Shown: in pieces, positions 8,406 through 17,196 of the stretch | How the letters are laid out: every line of letters starts with the position of its first letter | Position numbering within the stretch: position 1 is the first letter of the stretch | NCBI GenBank assembly: GCA_023428915.1 | Contig: JAEYWL010000120.1 | Location: 1 to 36,970, forward strand | Direction of reading: 5' to 3' | DNA: 36,970 nucleotides | Source of the DNA: Verrucomicrobiota bacterium | GTDB lineage: Bacteria; Chlamydiota; Chlamydiia; Chlamydiales; JAEYWL01 | The notes under the pieces: model-generated | Told to the model about the DNA's origin: nothing | Seen by the model: only the letters and a program-made list of their open reading frames with translations | Databases searched by the model: none | Program-made: the position numbers and the translations under genes

Positions 8406-9085
8406 AACCCTCCTTAATAAAATTCAAACGGAAATACGTACCAAAGCTTGTCGGCAGCGTAGGCAGGATAGTTTTAGGAGCAATCCTTAAAACTTGCAAA
8501 ATTGAAGTTTTGGGCTTGGAGAATTTCCATAGCAGCTTTGAAAAAGGAAACTGCTTAGTCATGCTCTGGCATAATCGCTTAACCCCTATGCTTTATTTGC
8601 TAAAGTATTTACCTAAAGATGCCTTCTGTGCGGCCATGATTAGCAATAGCCGCGATGGCGAACTCCTGAACCAGTTGATTAAAAAAAATCCGCAATTGAA
8701 AGCAATACGGGTAGTGCACCACACTAAGCATACGGCGCTCAAAGAAGCAATTACAAGCCTTAACGACTCGCAACGCACTGTTGTCATGATCACTCCAGAT
8801 GGACCTCGCGGCCCGCGGTATAAAATCAAACCCGGCATCGGCGCTGCAGCAAAATTAGCTTCTGCTACAATTATTCCTTTAACTTGGGGCGGAAGCAATT
8901 TTTGGCAATTAAACTCCTGGGATAAGCTCATGATCCCTAAGCCTTTTTCTAAAATTGTCTTCTATTTTGGCGAGGAGATCAGGCTAAGCGAAAACCCTAT
9001 CGCAGAGCAAATCTGCGATTGGGAGATTAAATTGCAGCAACTCGACGAAAAAGCCTGCAAGCTGGCCGGAAAAACCCCAAAGTAA
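8399..9085 (+). CDS. DUF374 / lysophospholipid acyltransferase family protein
   Basis: This is a 228-residue acyltransferase-like protein. The chosen ATG at 8399 overlaps lpxB by seven bases. An in-frame ATG at 8357 or the open frame to 8312 would only add sequence shadowing lpxB, although an AAGGAGG at 8367 lies between, so 8357 cannot be excluded. Visible blocks are MLWHNRLTPML (the His of the acyltransferase HX4D-like site), ISNSRDGELL and TPDGPRGPRYKIKPG, typical of the DUF374 family related to LpxL/PlsC acyltransferases. It probably acts at the inner membrane on lipid A or phospholipid precursors, consistent with its place directly after lpxB. The substrate is not determined. Confidence 0.82.
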   Translation: MLKPSLIKFKRKYVPKLVGSVGRIVLGAILKTCKIEVLGLENFHSSFEKGNCLVMLWHNRLTPMLYLLKYLPKDAFCAAMISNSRDGELLNQLIKKNPQLKAIRVVHHTKHTALKEAITSLNDSQRTVVMITPDGPRGPRYKIKPGIGAAAKLASATIIPLTWGGSNFWQLNSWDKLMIPKPFSKIVFYFGEEIRLSENPIAEQICDWEIKLQQLDEKACKLAGKTPK

Positions 9086-9132
9086 AGACAAAAGGCAGAA
9101 GGAAACTAGAAAGAAAAGACGGCAAGGCTTTG

Positions 9133-9176
9133 CCATCGTCTCTTATTTAAAATTAAACGCAAAGAACACAAAGGCG
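9133..9176 (+). repeat. Dispersed AATTAAACGCA repeat, copy A
   Basis: Copy A begins CCATCGTCTCTTA, continues through AATTAAACGCA (9151-9161) and degenerates into CAAAGGCG. Its first 30 bases match copy B (11415-11445) with one substitution and one indel, in the same orientation; copy C (28001-28046) shares the AATTAAACGCA core on the other strand. It lies just downstream of the DUF374 gene and touches the region where the next gene's start codon should be. Confidence 0.7.
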
Positions 9177-9206
9177 ATAACAAAAAGCTTATTTGCACTT
9201 ACTTTT

Positions 9207-9506
9207 TTGCTAAGCATGCAAATATTTGCTCATGTTATTGCAGAAGAGGCTTTAGGCGAGCGGATTAATGTCTCTGCTAATGAGATAATAATAACAGAGA
9301 ATGGTATTTTTTTGTTAACATCTGACGATGCTTTACCTTTAACTGCGGTTTATGCAGACTCTGAAGGGCTTTATATAAGATCCTTAGTAAAAGAGGATAG
9401 AATATATGATACCTGCCCTAACGGTCACAAAATATACCATACTTGTGGTGGCTGTGCCAATTGGTGGTGTAATTTTAGATGCAAATGTCATTCACCCTGG
9501 GAATAA
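9207..9506 (+). CDS. Small exported Cys/His-rich protein, 5' end uncertain
   Basis: Unrecognised protein. From a TTG at 9207 it has 99 residues; the first in-frame ATG is 9216. The C-terminal 33 residues hold six Cys and three His (starting CPNGHKIYHTCGG and ending CKCHSPWE), suggesting a zinc site or disulfides. The reading frame stays open upstream without ATG or GTG. Codons from about 9177 encode an excellent signal peptide (ITKSLFALTFLLSMQIFA, then HVIA before EEALG), so the true start may have been replaced by repeat copy A or be a rare codon. It is the first gene of an AT-rich two-gene cassette and is followed by a hairpin terminator. It could be a 5'-truncated remnant. Confidence 0.55.
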   Translation: MLSMQIFAHVIAEEALGERINVSANEIIITENGIFLLTSDDALPLTAVYADSEGLYIRSLVKEDRIYDTCPNGHKIYHTCGGCANWWCNFRCKCHSPWE

Positions 9507-9520
9507 AGCAATTAAATTCT

Positions 9521-9551
9521 AGAGAGGAAGAAAACCCGGTCTTCCTCTTTT
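9521..9551 (+). terminator. Rho-independent terminator-like hairpin
   Basis: AGAGGAAGA (9523-9531) pairs perfectly with TCTTCCTCT (9540-9548) around an eight-base loop, and the stem extends two more pairs. A short T run follows (9548-9551). It sits between the small Cys-rich gene and the FKBP gene, so it probably ends or attenuates the first transcript. Confidence 0.65.
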
Positions 9552-9567
9552 CAAAAATAAAGAAACA

Positions 9568-11406
9568 ATGTTTAAAAAAACTATCATCACCCTATTATGT
9601 GTCTCCTTAAATTGCTTTTCTGTAGAAATTGTTGGAGAAAACTCTTTGGTATTGGAAAAGCTTTTTCGTGAAATGGTGGGGGATTCAGAGGGAGGATATG
9701 TTCTTTTAGATAAGAAACCGCTATGCATTCATGGATTTCATTTTCAAGATTTTTTCTTAGGAGAAAATGAAAAGCATCGTATTTCTGTGTATTTGAGAGA
9801 GGGTGCAGGACAATGGAAAAAAGACAATTTGCACTCAGAACAAAGCAATATTATTATCCATTCTTACAATAATCAGGACAGTTTGGTAAAAAATTATATT
9901 CATGTTTTATTCATAAATAAAAAACTATTTTTGGAGACTGTCCAAAACAATTTACCCTTGTTTCAGTATGTTTTAGGCCCCTCTATTACCCCATTAGAAT
10001 TACTCGCCCAGCTCACTAATCCTGACAATAATTTTCATGCGGTTTTAAAAAATGACAAAGTATTAATAGGCATATTATTAGGATTCGGTACACAAAATTC
10101 TCTTTATGTAAGCCGTATCGAAAATTTAGAGGAAGCTCTTATGTGCAATGAGCAACCTCCCTTTATATCTCAACATTCTAAAATCAGTGATATTAGGCCT
10201 GATTACCAGGAAATGCTTTTATTAAGTAAGGGTTCATGGAAGAACGCTAATTCTTTAGAAGCAAGTTATGGTTATCATTCACCAAAAGAAGAGATGTTGA
10301 CATTATGCAAAAAGATAGATGTTTCTTCTTTAAAGCTTGCAAATCAAACTCCAAATTTTGTTTTTGGTCGTTTAAAAGAGGATAGGGAAACTGATAAGTT
10401 GGTGAAAGAATTAGAAGTTACCCAATTGAAAATCAACTCTCTTTTGTCTTCAAAGGACTTCTTAAAAGAAGTTCTACAAAGGATTTTTCCTAATGAAAGA
10501 ATAGATGTAAAAGAGAATGCAAAGCAAATAGCTTTAGATGATTCTGAAGTAAAGCAGCTTCCTTTTATTGTTGCCGCCAGTGTTTGGAGCATTATTGAAG
10601 ATGAAAATGAAGTTTATAAAAAGGCCTTTTTTGAAGGTGTGTTGGATGCTGATAAAGGTCTAGAAGCTAAAGTCAGCAATGTTAATAGTTTTGAATTTGC
10701 AAAAACAAAAGCATTAGTTAATGCTAAGGAGAATATCTCAATGGCTGATAAATGCCTTCTAGAGCTTAATAGTAAAGAGGGCTATGTCAACGTTATTCCA
10801 AATCGCGTCTGTTACAAAACTTTGCACGCGGGTTTTGGGGATACTCTGACGGTTCAAAGCAAAGTTACTGTTCAATATACCATTAAAACTCCGGATGAAA
10901 AAGTCCTCACTGATACTTTGATGTGCGGGCAGCCAGTGCAATTGAGTTTATTAGAAGTTATTCCAGGATTAGCTCTCGGTATGCAAAATATGAGAATTGG
11001 GGAAATCAGAGAGATATTTATTCATCCAAGTTTAGCCTATGGCCTATATACAACACTGGATAAAGGGATTTACTTGCATGTTTTTATACAGTTGCTTGCT
11101 TTTGAGGATGAAGACAAAACCACATTTGCGCAAATAAATGCAGAAGAGTTGCCTATTGCAATAAGTCCAACTATTGAGGAAGACTATCTTGAGCAAGCTC
11201 ATAAAGTGGCTTATGATATGGGTTACCGTGTATGGAAGCATTATAAACAGGATAACACTTATCAGCTTGCCCAAATTCAAGAATGGATAAAACAGTTTGA
11301 AGCTGGTCATTCAAGCGATATTTCCTTGCTTCCTCTTCAGGATTTACTTAACAAACACCACTGGAACATATATCACAACCAAGAGCTTGATCTATTGCAA
11401 AGATGA
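9568..11406 (+). CDS. Exported protein with C-terminal FKBP-type peptidyl-prolyl isomerase domain
   Basis: A 612-residue protein with a short signal peptide (MFKKTIITLLCVSLNCFS), so it is probably periplasmic, outer-membrane or secreted. Residues about 420-515 form an FKBP domain: GDTLTVQSKVTVQYT, then LLEVIPGLALGMQNMRIGE, then FIHPSLAYG. The segment before it (about 350-415, ending NRVCYKTLHAGFG) resembles the dimerisation helix and linker of Mip-like FKBPs. The first 250 residues match no family I recognise, and about 100 residues follow the FKBP core. Mip-type FKBPs fold exported proteins and aid intracellular survival in several pathogens. The gene is visibly more AT-rich than its neighbours, and it and the small gene are enclosed by repeat copies A and B, which suggests acquisition as a unit. 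The Shine-Dalgarno is weak. Confidence 0.78.
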   Translation: MFKKTIITLLCVSLNCFSVEIVGENSLVLEKLFREMVGDSEGGYVLLDKKPLCIHGFHFQDFFLGENEKHRISVYLREGAGQWKKDNLHSEQSNIIIHSYNNQDSLVKNYIHVLFINKKLFLETVQNNLPLFQYVLGPSITPLELLAQLTNPDNNFHAVLKNDKVLIGILLGFGTQNSLYVSRIENLEEALMCNEQPPFISQHSKISDIRPDYQEMLLLSKGSWKNANSLEASYGYHSPKEEMLTLCKKIDVSSLKLANQTPNFVFGRLKEDRETDKLVKELEVTQLKINSLLSSKDFLKEVLQRIFPNERIDVKENAKQIALDDSEVKQLPFIVAASVWSIIEDENEVYKKAFFEGVLDADKGLEAKVSNVNSFEFAKTKALVNAKENISMADKCLLELNSKEGYVNVIPNRVCYKTLHAGFGDTLTVQSKVTVQYTIKTPDEKVLTDTLMCGQPVQLSLLEVIPGLALGMQNMRIGEIREIFIHPSLAYGLYTTLDKGIYLHVFIQLLAFEDEDKTTFAQINAEELPIAISPTIEEDYLEQAHKVAYDMGYRVWKHYKQDNTYQLAQIQEWIKQFEAGHSSDISLLPLQDLLNKHHWNIYHNQELDLLQR

Positions 11407-11414
11407 CTTTTCAA

Positions 11415-11466
11415 CCATCCGTCTCTTAATTAAAATTAAACGCAATGGCGCTAAGGCGCAAAGGAT
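11415..11466 (+). repeat. Dispersed AATTAAACGCA repeat, copy B
   Basis: Same orientation as copy A. It begins CCATCCGTCTCTTA, contains AATTAAACGCA, and continues as GCAATGGCGCTAAGGCGCAAAGGAT, a GGCGC/AAGG tandem-like tail split here by degeneracy. It lies eight bases after the FKBP stop, in the convergent gap before the dnaE stop. With copy A it forms direct repeats about 2.28 kb apart around the two-gene cassette. Confidence 0.7.
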
Positions 11467-11529
11467 TTCCAAACATCGTACAATCGATGGCAATTCTTTC
11501 CGCCTATACTTTTGCCTTTATCCTTTAGC

Positions 11530-14500
11530 TTAGTGGGTTTTGACAGCGATGTTTTTGACAGGCGATAGGGCCTTCAGCTTGATATGGAGATCGCCGGCTT
11601 GCAGGTCTATGCCCCAAGGTTTATCAATATAAAGGGAAGCCAGTTCTACGCTTTCTTTCGAAAAGATGAGATGCACGGCCGCCTGTCCCCTGTATTCTTC
11701 AAAAAGCTGTTTAATTGCCATAATATGGCTCATTTTCAATGCGCCTAAATCCAGCGTTATCTCTAAGCTTTCTACTGTAGTTTGCACAGATTTTTCCTCG
11801 ACTTTTTTGGTTGCCGCCTGCTTTTCAGATTTTTTTTCTGCACCCTGAGCTCTGGAGAAAGCAGCCCTCGCAACGGCATGTTTAGCTTTATCGAATACAC
11901 TATCGCATTCATCTATCATTACTTGGTTTGCTTGCGTTAAATCCTCAAACCATTTACAGCCGAGCTTTAACTCTCCGTCTCTCTTATCTATCTGCAGTAC
12001 CGCATACAGCATCTGATTTTCGCGCAGCAAATGCCCTTTTCGCTCATATAACTCAGGCCAGATCGGCAGCTCCCAACGTTCATACCCGTCGCTGATGGAA
12101 AGGATCGCGAACTTTTTTTGTGTTTTTTGGGACAGCTTGACATCCAGCGACTCTACCAAAAATGCCGCCCTGAAAATAGTATCGGCATCCATATCTTCGA
12201 TGCGGCTAAAAGGCACGCAGGAAAGCCTCTGTAACAGATGTTTATAGGCATCCATAGGATGGCCAGTCAAAAATATTCCTAAAAGTTCCTTTTCTTTAAA
12301 CAATAGCTGCAGAGGCGTGCTTTTATGCATGACCTCAGGCGGCTGTGAAAAGCGTTTTGCATTCTCATCGCCAAAGGCTGCGCTAAACAGGTTCATAACC
12401 CCCTGCTGCTCTTCTTTCTGGGTTTTAACAGAGGTTTCATACATAGGCTCGACGCTTTGCTTTAAAGCATCCCGCGACCAACCCGTAAAATCAAAGCAGC
12501 CTGCCTCCACCAAAGATTCAATGGCTTTTTTGCCAATTTTTTTCGTATCGATCCGCTTTATGAAGTTGTAAAGATCGGTATAGGCTCCGCCTTTAATGCG
12601 TTCTTCTACAATAGCTTCAACAACTCCGGAACCGATCCCCTTAATACCGGACATTGCAAAACGGATCCCGCTAGGGGTCGCCATAAAGCTATCGCCAGCC
12701 TCATTAATATCCGGCGGCATGACAGCAATGCCAAGGGATTGGCACTCCCGGATAAATTTAACAACTTTGGTCAAGTCATCGCGATCGCAAGTCATCAACG
12801 AAGCCAGCCATTCTTTTGTATAATTGGCTTTTAAAAATGAGGTAACATATGAAAGATAAGCGTAGGCGGCAGCGTGGGATTTATTAAACCCATAGGCAGC
12901 AAATTTTTCCATTTTATCAAAGATGCGCATGGAAATTTCTTCCGGTATGTTATTCTCCAAAGCCCCTTGGCGAAATTTTTCCCGCTGCTTGGCCATCTCA
13001 GCCATGTCTTTTTTACCCATAGCACGGCGCAGCACATCGCCTTCGCCCAGCGAATACTTGGCCAGTTTACTGGCAATTTGCATTACCTGCTCCTGATAGA
13101 CCATAATGCCATAGGTCTCATCCAGAATCTCTTTCATCCATGGATGGTCATTTTCAATGGGCTCTCGGCCATGCTTACGATTGATAAAAGAGGGAATCAT
13201 GTCCATCGGACCTGGCCGGTAAAGGGCGCCAACCGCAATAATCTCCTCAAACTTGTCTAAATGAAGCTGCCGAGCCAGATCCTGCATGCCGCCGGATTCC
13301 AGCTGAAAGATCCCCATGGTTCTCCCTTGATTGAGCAAATCAAAAGTCGGCTTGTCGTCAAGCGGCAGGTTGATCCAATCGACAGCAATATTATGGTTGG
13401 CTTTAATAGCCTCCACGCAATACTGAATACAGGTAAGGGTCTTTAAGCCGAGAAAATCGACTTTCAACATCCCTACCATTTCCACAGGCTTCATCGAATA
13501 CTGCGTCGCCGACATGTGCGACTCTTTGGCATTGCAGACCGGAATATGCTCAGTCAAAGGCTCTCCGCTGATAATGATGCCGGCAGCGTGAATTCCAGTA
13601 TTGCGGATGGAGCCTTCCAATTTTTTACCAATATCGATAATGCGGCGTGCATCTTCATCCTGATCGTACATATTTTTTAAATCAGGGTCTTTTTCCAGGG
13701 CTTTTTCTAATGTAATATTGAGATCTTCAGGCACCCATTTGGCAATCGCATTGACTTTTGATAGGGGCACGCTTAATACCCTGCCTATGTCTTTGATCGT
13801 CATTTTGGCTTTCATAGTGCCGAAGGTAATGATCTGAGCAACATTATCTTGCCCATACTTCTCAAGCGTGTACTCGATCACTTTATTGCGTTTTTCCATG
13901 CAGATGTCGACGTCGATATCAGGGTATGATAAACGCTCAGGATTGATAAAGCGCTCAAAGAAAAGATGGAAGCGCAGCGGTTCGATATCGGTAATTCCGA
14001 TCAAGTAAAGCACGATCGAACCCGCTCCTGATCCTCGTCCTGGCCCCACGGGAATGCCGTTGCTTTTCGCCCAGTGGATAAAGTCCCAAACAATCAAAAG
14101 ATAGTCTGCCATGCCTTTGGGCACGATGATGCCCATCTCGTAATTTAGGCGCTCCCGGACTACTTCCATGGGGTCTTTTTCCGGGAAATGCTCTTGTACT
14201 TTGGCTAACCTTTCCGGTGTATAGCGTTGAGGCACGCCCTTTTCACATAACTCCCATAGGTATTCTTCAACAGCTTTTGCTTGCTCCTCCTTAGTCCAGC
14301 TTTTTCCGGCAAGCACTGGCGGAAGATAAACTGGATAATGCTTTGTTTTAAAGTCCATTTCCAAATGGCACTGTTCTGCAATCTCGCAACTTGTTTGCAG
14401 GGCTTGCGGCAAATCTGAAAACAACTCCTGCATTTGCTGGGGGGACTTTAAATAGTATTCATGGGAAGGGTAAGTATCCCGCTTAGGATTAGGTATGCGA

Positions 14501-15297
14501 AATTTGGGGTTGCCTTGGGAATCTTTTTCCCAAACTTCACATGGCTCGCCTGATTGCACATTCAAGAGAATTTCATGAGCGTGCCAATCTTCCCGATCAA
14601 TATAATGGCAATCATTGGTCGCAACTAAACGCACAGCATGCTCTGCAGCTAACTCAATTAGGGCAGTATTTACATTTTTTTGCTGCTCAATATAAGTCTG
14701 GTACTGCTGCAAGACCCAAGGTTCTTTATACAACCCGTCTGCCGCGAGATCGCGTTCATTCATTTCATGGCGTTGAACTTCTAAGTAGAAATCATCGCCA
14801 AACAAGGTCTTGTAACGCAAAAGGGTTGCAACAGCCTGTTCGCGCTTGCCATTGATGATTTCTTGGGCAATTCTGCCATTGATGCAACCGGACAGGCAAA
14901 TAAGACCTTCTGTATGAGCTTGCAGAAGTTCATCATCGATGCGGGGATTATAATAAAACCCCTCTAAAAACCCCTTAGAAGAAAGCCGGCATAGGTTGTG
15001 ATAGCCCTCTCTATTTTTAGCCAAAAGGGTGAGATGATAAGCAGTGCGGACGCCGTAGGTTTTCTTTTTTTCCAGACGGGATTCTGGGGCTACATAAACT
15101 TCACATCCAATAATCGGTTTTATTTGGTGCTCTTTACAGGCCTTATAAAACTCAACAGCACCATACAAATTGCCATGATCGGTTAATGCGGCCGCTGCCA
15201 TGCCAAAAGCCGCTGTTCTTTCAGCAATGGCCGCTACGGATGCTGAAGCATCTAATATGGAATATTGCGAGTGTTGATGCAGATGTACAAAGTCCAA
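11530..15297 (-). CDS. dnaE: DNA polymerase III alpha subunit DnaE
   Basis: The replicative polymerase, 1255 residues. The N-terminal PHP domain starts at once (MDFVHLHQHSQYSILD, then LTDHGNLYG near residue 39). The polymerase core has GPGRGSGAGS near 420 and the catalytic PDIDVDICMEKR near 456. FGFNKSHAAAYA-like (here YGFNKSHAAAYA) lies near 820, followed by the helix-hairpin-helix and OB regions. The start is a TTG without a clear Shine-Dalgarno, but the PHP domain leaves no room for a later start. It is transcribed after uhpC with a 99-base gap, the same pairing as uhpC-dnaE in C. trachomatis (from memory). No intein, frameshift or truncation is seen. Confidence 0.96.
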   Translation of the reverse strand: MDFVHLHQHSQYSILDASASVAAIAERTAAFGMAAAALTDHGNLYGAVEFYKACKEHQIKPIIGCEVYVAPESRLEKKKTYGVRTAYHLTLLAKNREGYHNLCRLSSKGFLEGFYYNPRIDDELLQAHTEGLICLSGCINGRIAQEIINGKREQAVATLLRYKTLFGDDFYLEVQRHEMNERDLAADGLYKEPWVLQQYQTYIEQQKNVNTALIELAAEHAVRLVATNDCHYIDREDWHAHEILLNVQSGEPCEVWEKDSQGNPKFRIPNPKRDTYPSHEYYLKSPQQMQELFSDLPQALQTSCEIAEQCHLEMDFKTKHYPVYLPPVLAGKSWTKEEQAKAVEEYLWELCEKGVPQRYTPERLAKVQEHFPEKDPMEVVRERLNYEMGIIVPKGMADYLLIVWDFIHWAKSNGIPVGPGRGSGAGSIVLYLIGITDIEPLRFHLFFERFINPERLSYPDIDVDICMEKRNKVIEYTLEKYGQDNVAQIITFGTMKAKMTIKDIGRVLSVPLSKVNAIAKWVPEDLNITLEKALEKDPDLKNMYDQDEDARRIIDIGKKLEGSIRNTGIHAAGIIISGEPLTEHIPVCNAKESHMSATQYSMKPVEMVGMLKVDFLGLKTLTCIQYCVEAIKANHNIAVDWINLPLDDKPTFDLLNQGRTMGIFQLESGGMQDLARQLHLDKFEEIIAVGALYRPGPMDMIPSFINRKHGREPIENDHPWMKEILDETYGIMVYQEQVMQIASKLAKYSLGEGDVLRRAMGKKDMAEMAKQREKFRQGALENNIPEEISMRIFDKMEKFAAYGFNKSHAAAYAYLSYVTSFLKANYTKEWLASLMTCDRDDLTKVVKFIRECQSLGIAVMPPDINEAGDSFMATPSGIRFAMSGIKGIGSGVVEAIVEERIKGGAYTDLYNFIKRIDTKKIGKKAIESLVEAGCFDFTGWSRDALKQSVEPMYETSVKTQKEEQQGVMNLFSAAFGDENAKRFSQPPEVMHKSTPLQLLFKEKELLGIFLTGHPMDAYKHLLQRLSCVPFSRIEDMDADTIFRAAFLVESLDVKLSQKTQKKFAILSISDGYERWELPIWPELYERKGHLLRENQMLYAVLQIDKRDGELKLGCKWFEDLTQANQVMIDECDSVFDKAKHAVARAAFSRAQGAEKKSEKQAATKKVEEKSVQTTVESLEITLDLGALKMSHIMAIKQLFEEYRGQAAVHLIFSKESVELASLYIDKPWGIDLQAGDLHIKLKALSPVKNIAVKTH

Positions 15298-15396
15298 GAG
15301 AGTAACCAGTTTAGAGTGGAATAATGAATGGGCAAAAGACTTCGTTGATGACCTTTGCCCTAAACTAGTTAACTATATTAACACAATTTCCTGACT

Positions 15397-16752
15397 CTAA
15401 CTATCTTTTTCTAGTTTCTCATGTGCATCATAGGCTTGCACACGCCAAGTGGGAAGCAGGAAAAGAGCAGTGAGCAGCGAGCAAATAAGCAAGGCCCAGA
15501 AAAAGCCGGCCCAACCAAACCTTTCAGCAAGCAAACCTAGCGGATAACCTGCTGAAGCTGCGCCAAAATAAGCAAACCAACCGGCAAAACCAGTTGCTGT
15601 AGCAGAGGCTTTTTTATGGGATAGCTCGGCAGCTGCCACGCCAATTAACATCTGCGGGCCAAATATCAGAAAGCCGATTAAAAACATCGAAGCTGAGTCT
15701 AATAGCGGATAACCTTGAGGAGCATATATAAAACTCAGTACAGCTAAAATTATACATAGTGAAAAAAGGATGTTGACCGGCCCCCGGCGGGCTTTAAAAA
15801 TTTTATCAGAAGCAAATCCGGCAGCCAGGCTTCCAAAAAATCCCCCAACCTCAAATAGAGAAACACAGGCATTGGCTCCAATGGCACTATATTGCTTAGT
15901 TTCCACTAAGTAAAGAGCGCTCCAGTCATTTATGCCTGTTCGAACTATATAGAGGAAAAAATAGGCAGCAGCCAAAAGCCAAATAAATTTGTTATTCAGT
16001 ACATATTCAAACAAAATTTCTTTGGTAGTCAGCTCTCTTTCAGCAAACTTCCCTTTTTCAACAACTCCGCTGTAGTCATTTCTGTACTCTTCAATAGGGG
16101 GTAAGCCTAATGACTGAGGCGTATCCCTAAGTTGGTAAATCAACCAAAAACCGACACATATACAGATGGTTCCTGGAATAAACATCGCATAGCGCCACCC
16201 AAACCAATTCAAACAAACGGCTACAACAAGTGGAATAAGAGCTCCGCCAATATTATGGGATACATTCCAACAAGCCCACCAGGAACCGCGCTCTTTATGG
16301 GAATACCAGTGAGTTAAGAGGCGCGCACAAGGCGGCCACCCCCAGCCTTGAAACCAGCCATTTATTCCCCAGAAGACTGCAAACATAATTAAAGAGGAAG
16401 ACAGGCCGAAGAAAATGTTGCATAAACCAGTAATGATCAGACCTATCGACATAAAATAGCGGGGATTGGAACGGTCGGATTGAATACCGCTGACAAATTT
16501 ACTTAAACCATAAGTTAAAGATAAAATTGTCGAAAGGATGCCTAAATCACTTTTTTGAAAACCAAGATCTTGGATAAGACCAGGCATAGCAAACGTAAAG
16601 CTTTTACGTGTAAAGTAGTAAAAAGCATAGCCAATAAACATTCCCCAAAAAATGCGCCAACGCCAGTAGGGATACTCTTTATCTATTACTTTTTTTTCTG
16701 AAATCGGCTCAAGATAAGGAGCAGCTTTAAGTATAGATAGGATGCTATTCAC
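15397..16752 (-). CDS. uhpC: Hexose-phosphate (glucose-6-phosphate) transporter, MFS OPA family, UhpC-like
   Basis: A 451-residue, 12-helix major facilitator of the organophosphate:phosphate antiporter family. Typical features are YYFTRKSFTFAMPGL in helix 1, the LGILSTILSLTYGLSKFVSG loop and GWFQGWGWPPCARLLTHWYS near residues 131-150, the highly conserved OPA signature, then RGSWWACWNVSHNIGGALIP. It starts at a GTG with GAGGG upstream. UhpC is known to import host glucose-6-phosphate in exchange for phosphate in Chlamydia, supplying glycolysis and glycogen synthesis inside host cells. GlpT-like specificity is possible in principle, but the pairing with dnaE supports the chlamydial UhpC ortholog. 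Confidence 0.92.
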   Translation of the reverse strand: MNSILSILKAAPYLEPISEKKVIDKEYPYWRWRIFWGMFIGYAFYYFTRKSFTFAMPGLIQDLGFQKSDLGILSTILSLTYGLSKFVSGIQSDRSNPRYFMSIGLIITGLCNIFFGLSSSLIMFAVFWGINGWFQGWGWPPCARLLTHWYSHKERGSWWACWNVSHNIGGALIPLVVAVCLNWFGWRYAMFIPGTICICVGFWLIYQLRDTPQSLGLPPIEEYRNDYSGVVEKGKFAERELTTKEILFEYVLNNKFIWLLAAAYFFLYIVRTGINDWSALYLVETKQYSAIGANACVSLFEVGGFFGSLAAGFASDKIFKARRGPVNILFSLCIILAVLSFIYAPQGYPLLDSASMFLIGFLIFGPQMLIGVAAAELSHKKASATATGFAGWFAYFGAASAGYPLGLLAERFGWAGFFWALLICSLLTALFLLPTWRVQAYDAHEKLEKDS

Positions 16753-16882
16753 TTACTAACCCTCATGTGTTATTCGCTCCAGCTATAAATTAGTCATGAT
16801 TTGCCATGCTATTACCGGTGCAGTATTTCGTTTCAGTTTTCCTAGTCATAGGGATTTAGTTTATTCATCGTGCCACTAATGC

Positions 16883-16973
16883 AAACCCAACTTGCTGCCT
16901 TATAAGTCATATTCGAAATTATTTTCTCTCTAAGAGCCTGAATCTGACTCTTAGAAGGTAGCAAGTCGGGTTT
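16883..16973. repeat. Palindromic element with nested hairpin
   Basis: The outer arms AAACCCAACTTGCTGCCTT (16883-16901) and 16955-16973 are reverse complements apart from two positions. The similarity continues inward with small gaps to about 35 bases per arm. A second, perfect 8-bp hairpin (TCTAAGAG 16929-16936 with CTCTTAGA 16948-16955, 11-base loop) is nested on the right side. The outer arm resembles the sequence at 36938-36965 (AAACCCAA, TTGC, CC, TAA and TCA in the same order). Confidence 0.65.
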
Positions 16974-17196
16974 CAAGTGAAGCAAGATAACCCTAAATTA
17001 TAGCTTAGTCTTATTTTTCGATATAACCTAATTCTCCTTTGACCAGATTGTTTAACTAAATAAAATTAGTAAAACCAGTCCTTTTTCACTCTCCAAAAAA
17101 TGGATATTTAGTTTTTAATCATCCGAGTGATTTACCTCAAGCAAAAACTCAAAAAAAATTAAGGAAGTTTGTTATTACCATGTGAGAACTAATTTA

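Noticed and set aside
9133..11466. CRISPR-like or tandem repeat array
   Set aside because: Only two copies about 2.3 kb apart plus one inverted distant copy; no regular spacers and no cas genes.
12874..13260. Plus-strand open frame of 128 codons opposite dnaE
   Set aside because: It lies entirely antisense to a strongly conserved gene, has no family motifs or Shine-Dalgarno, and is a mirror of dnaE codon structure.
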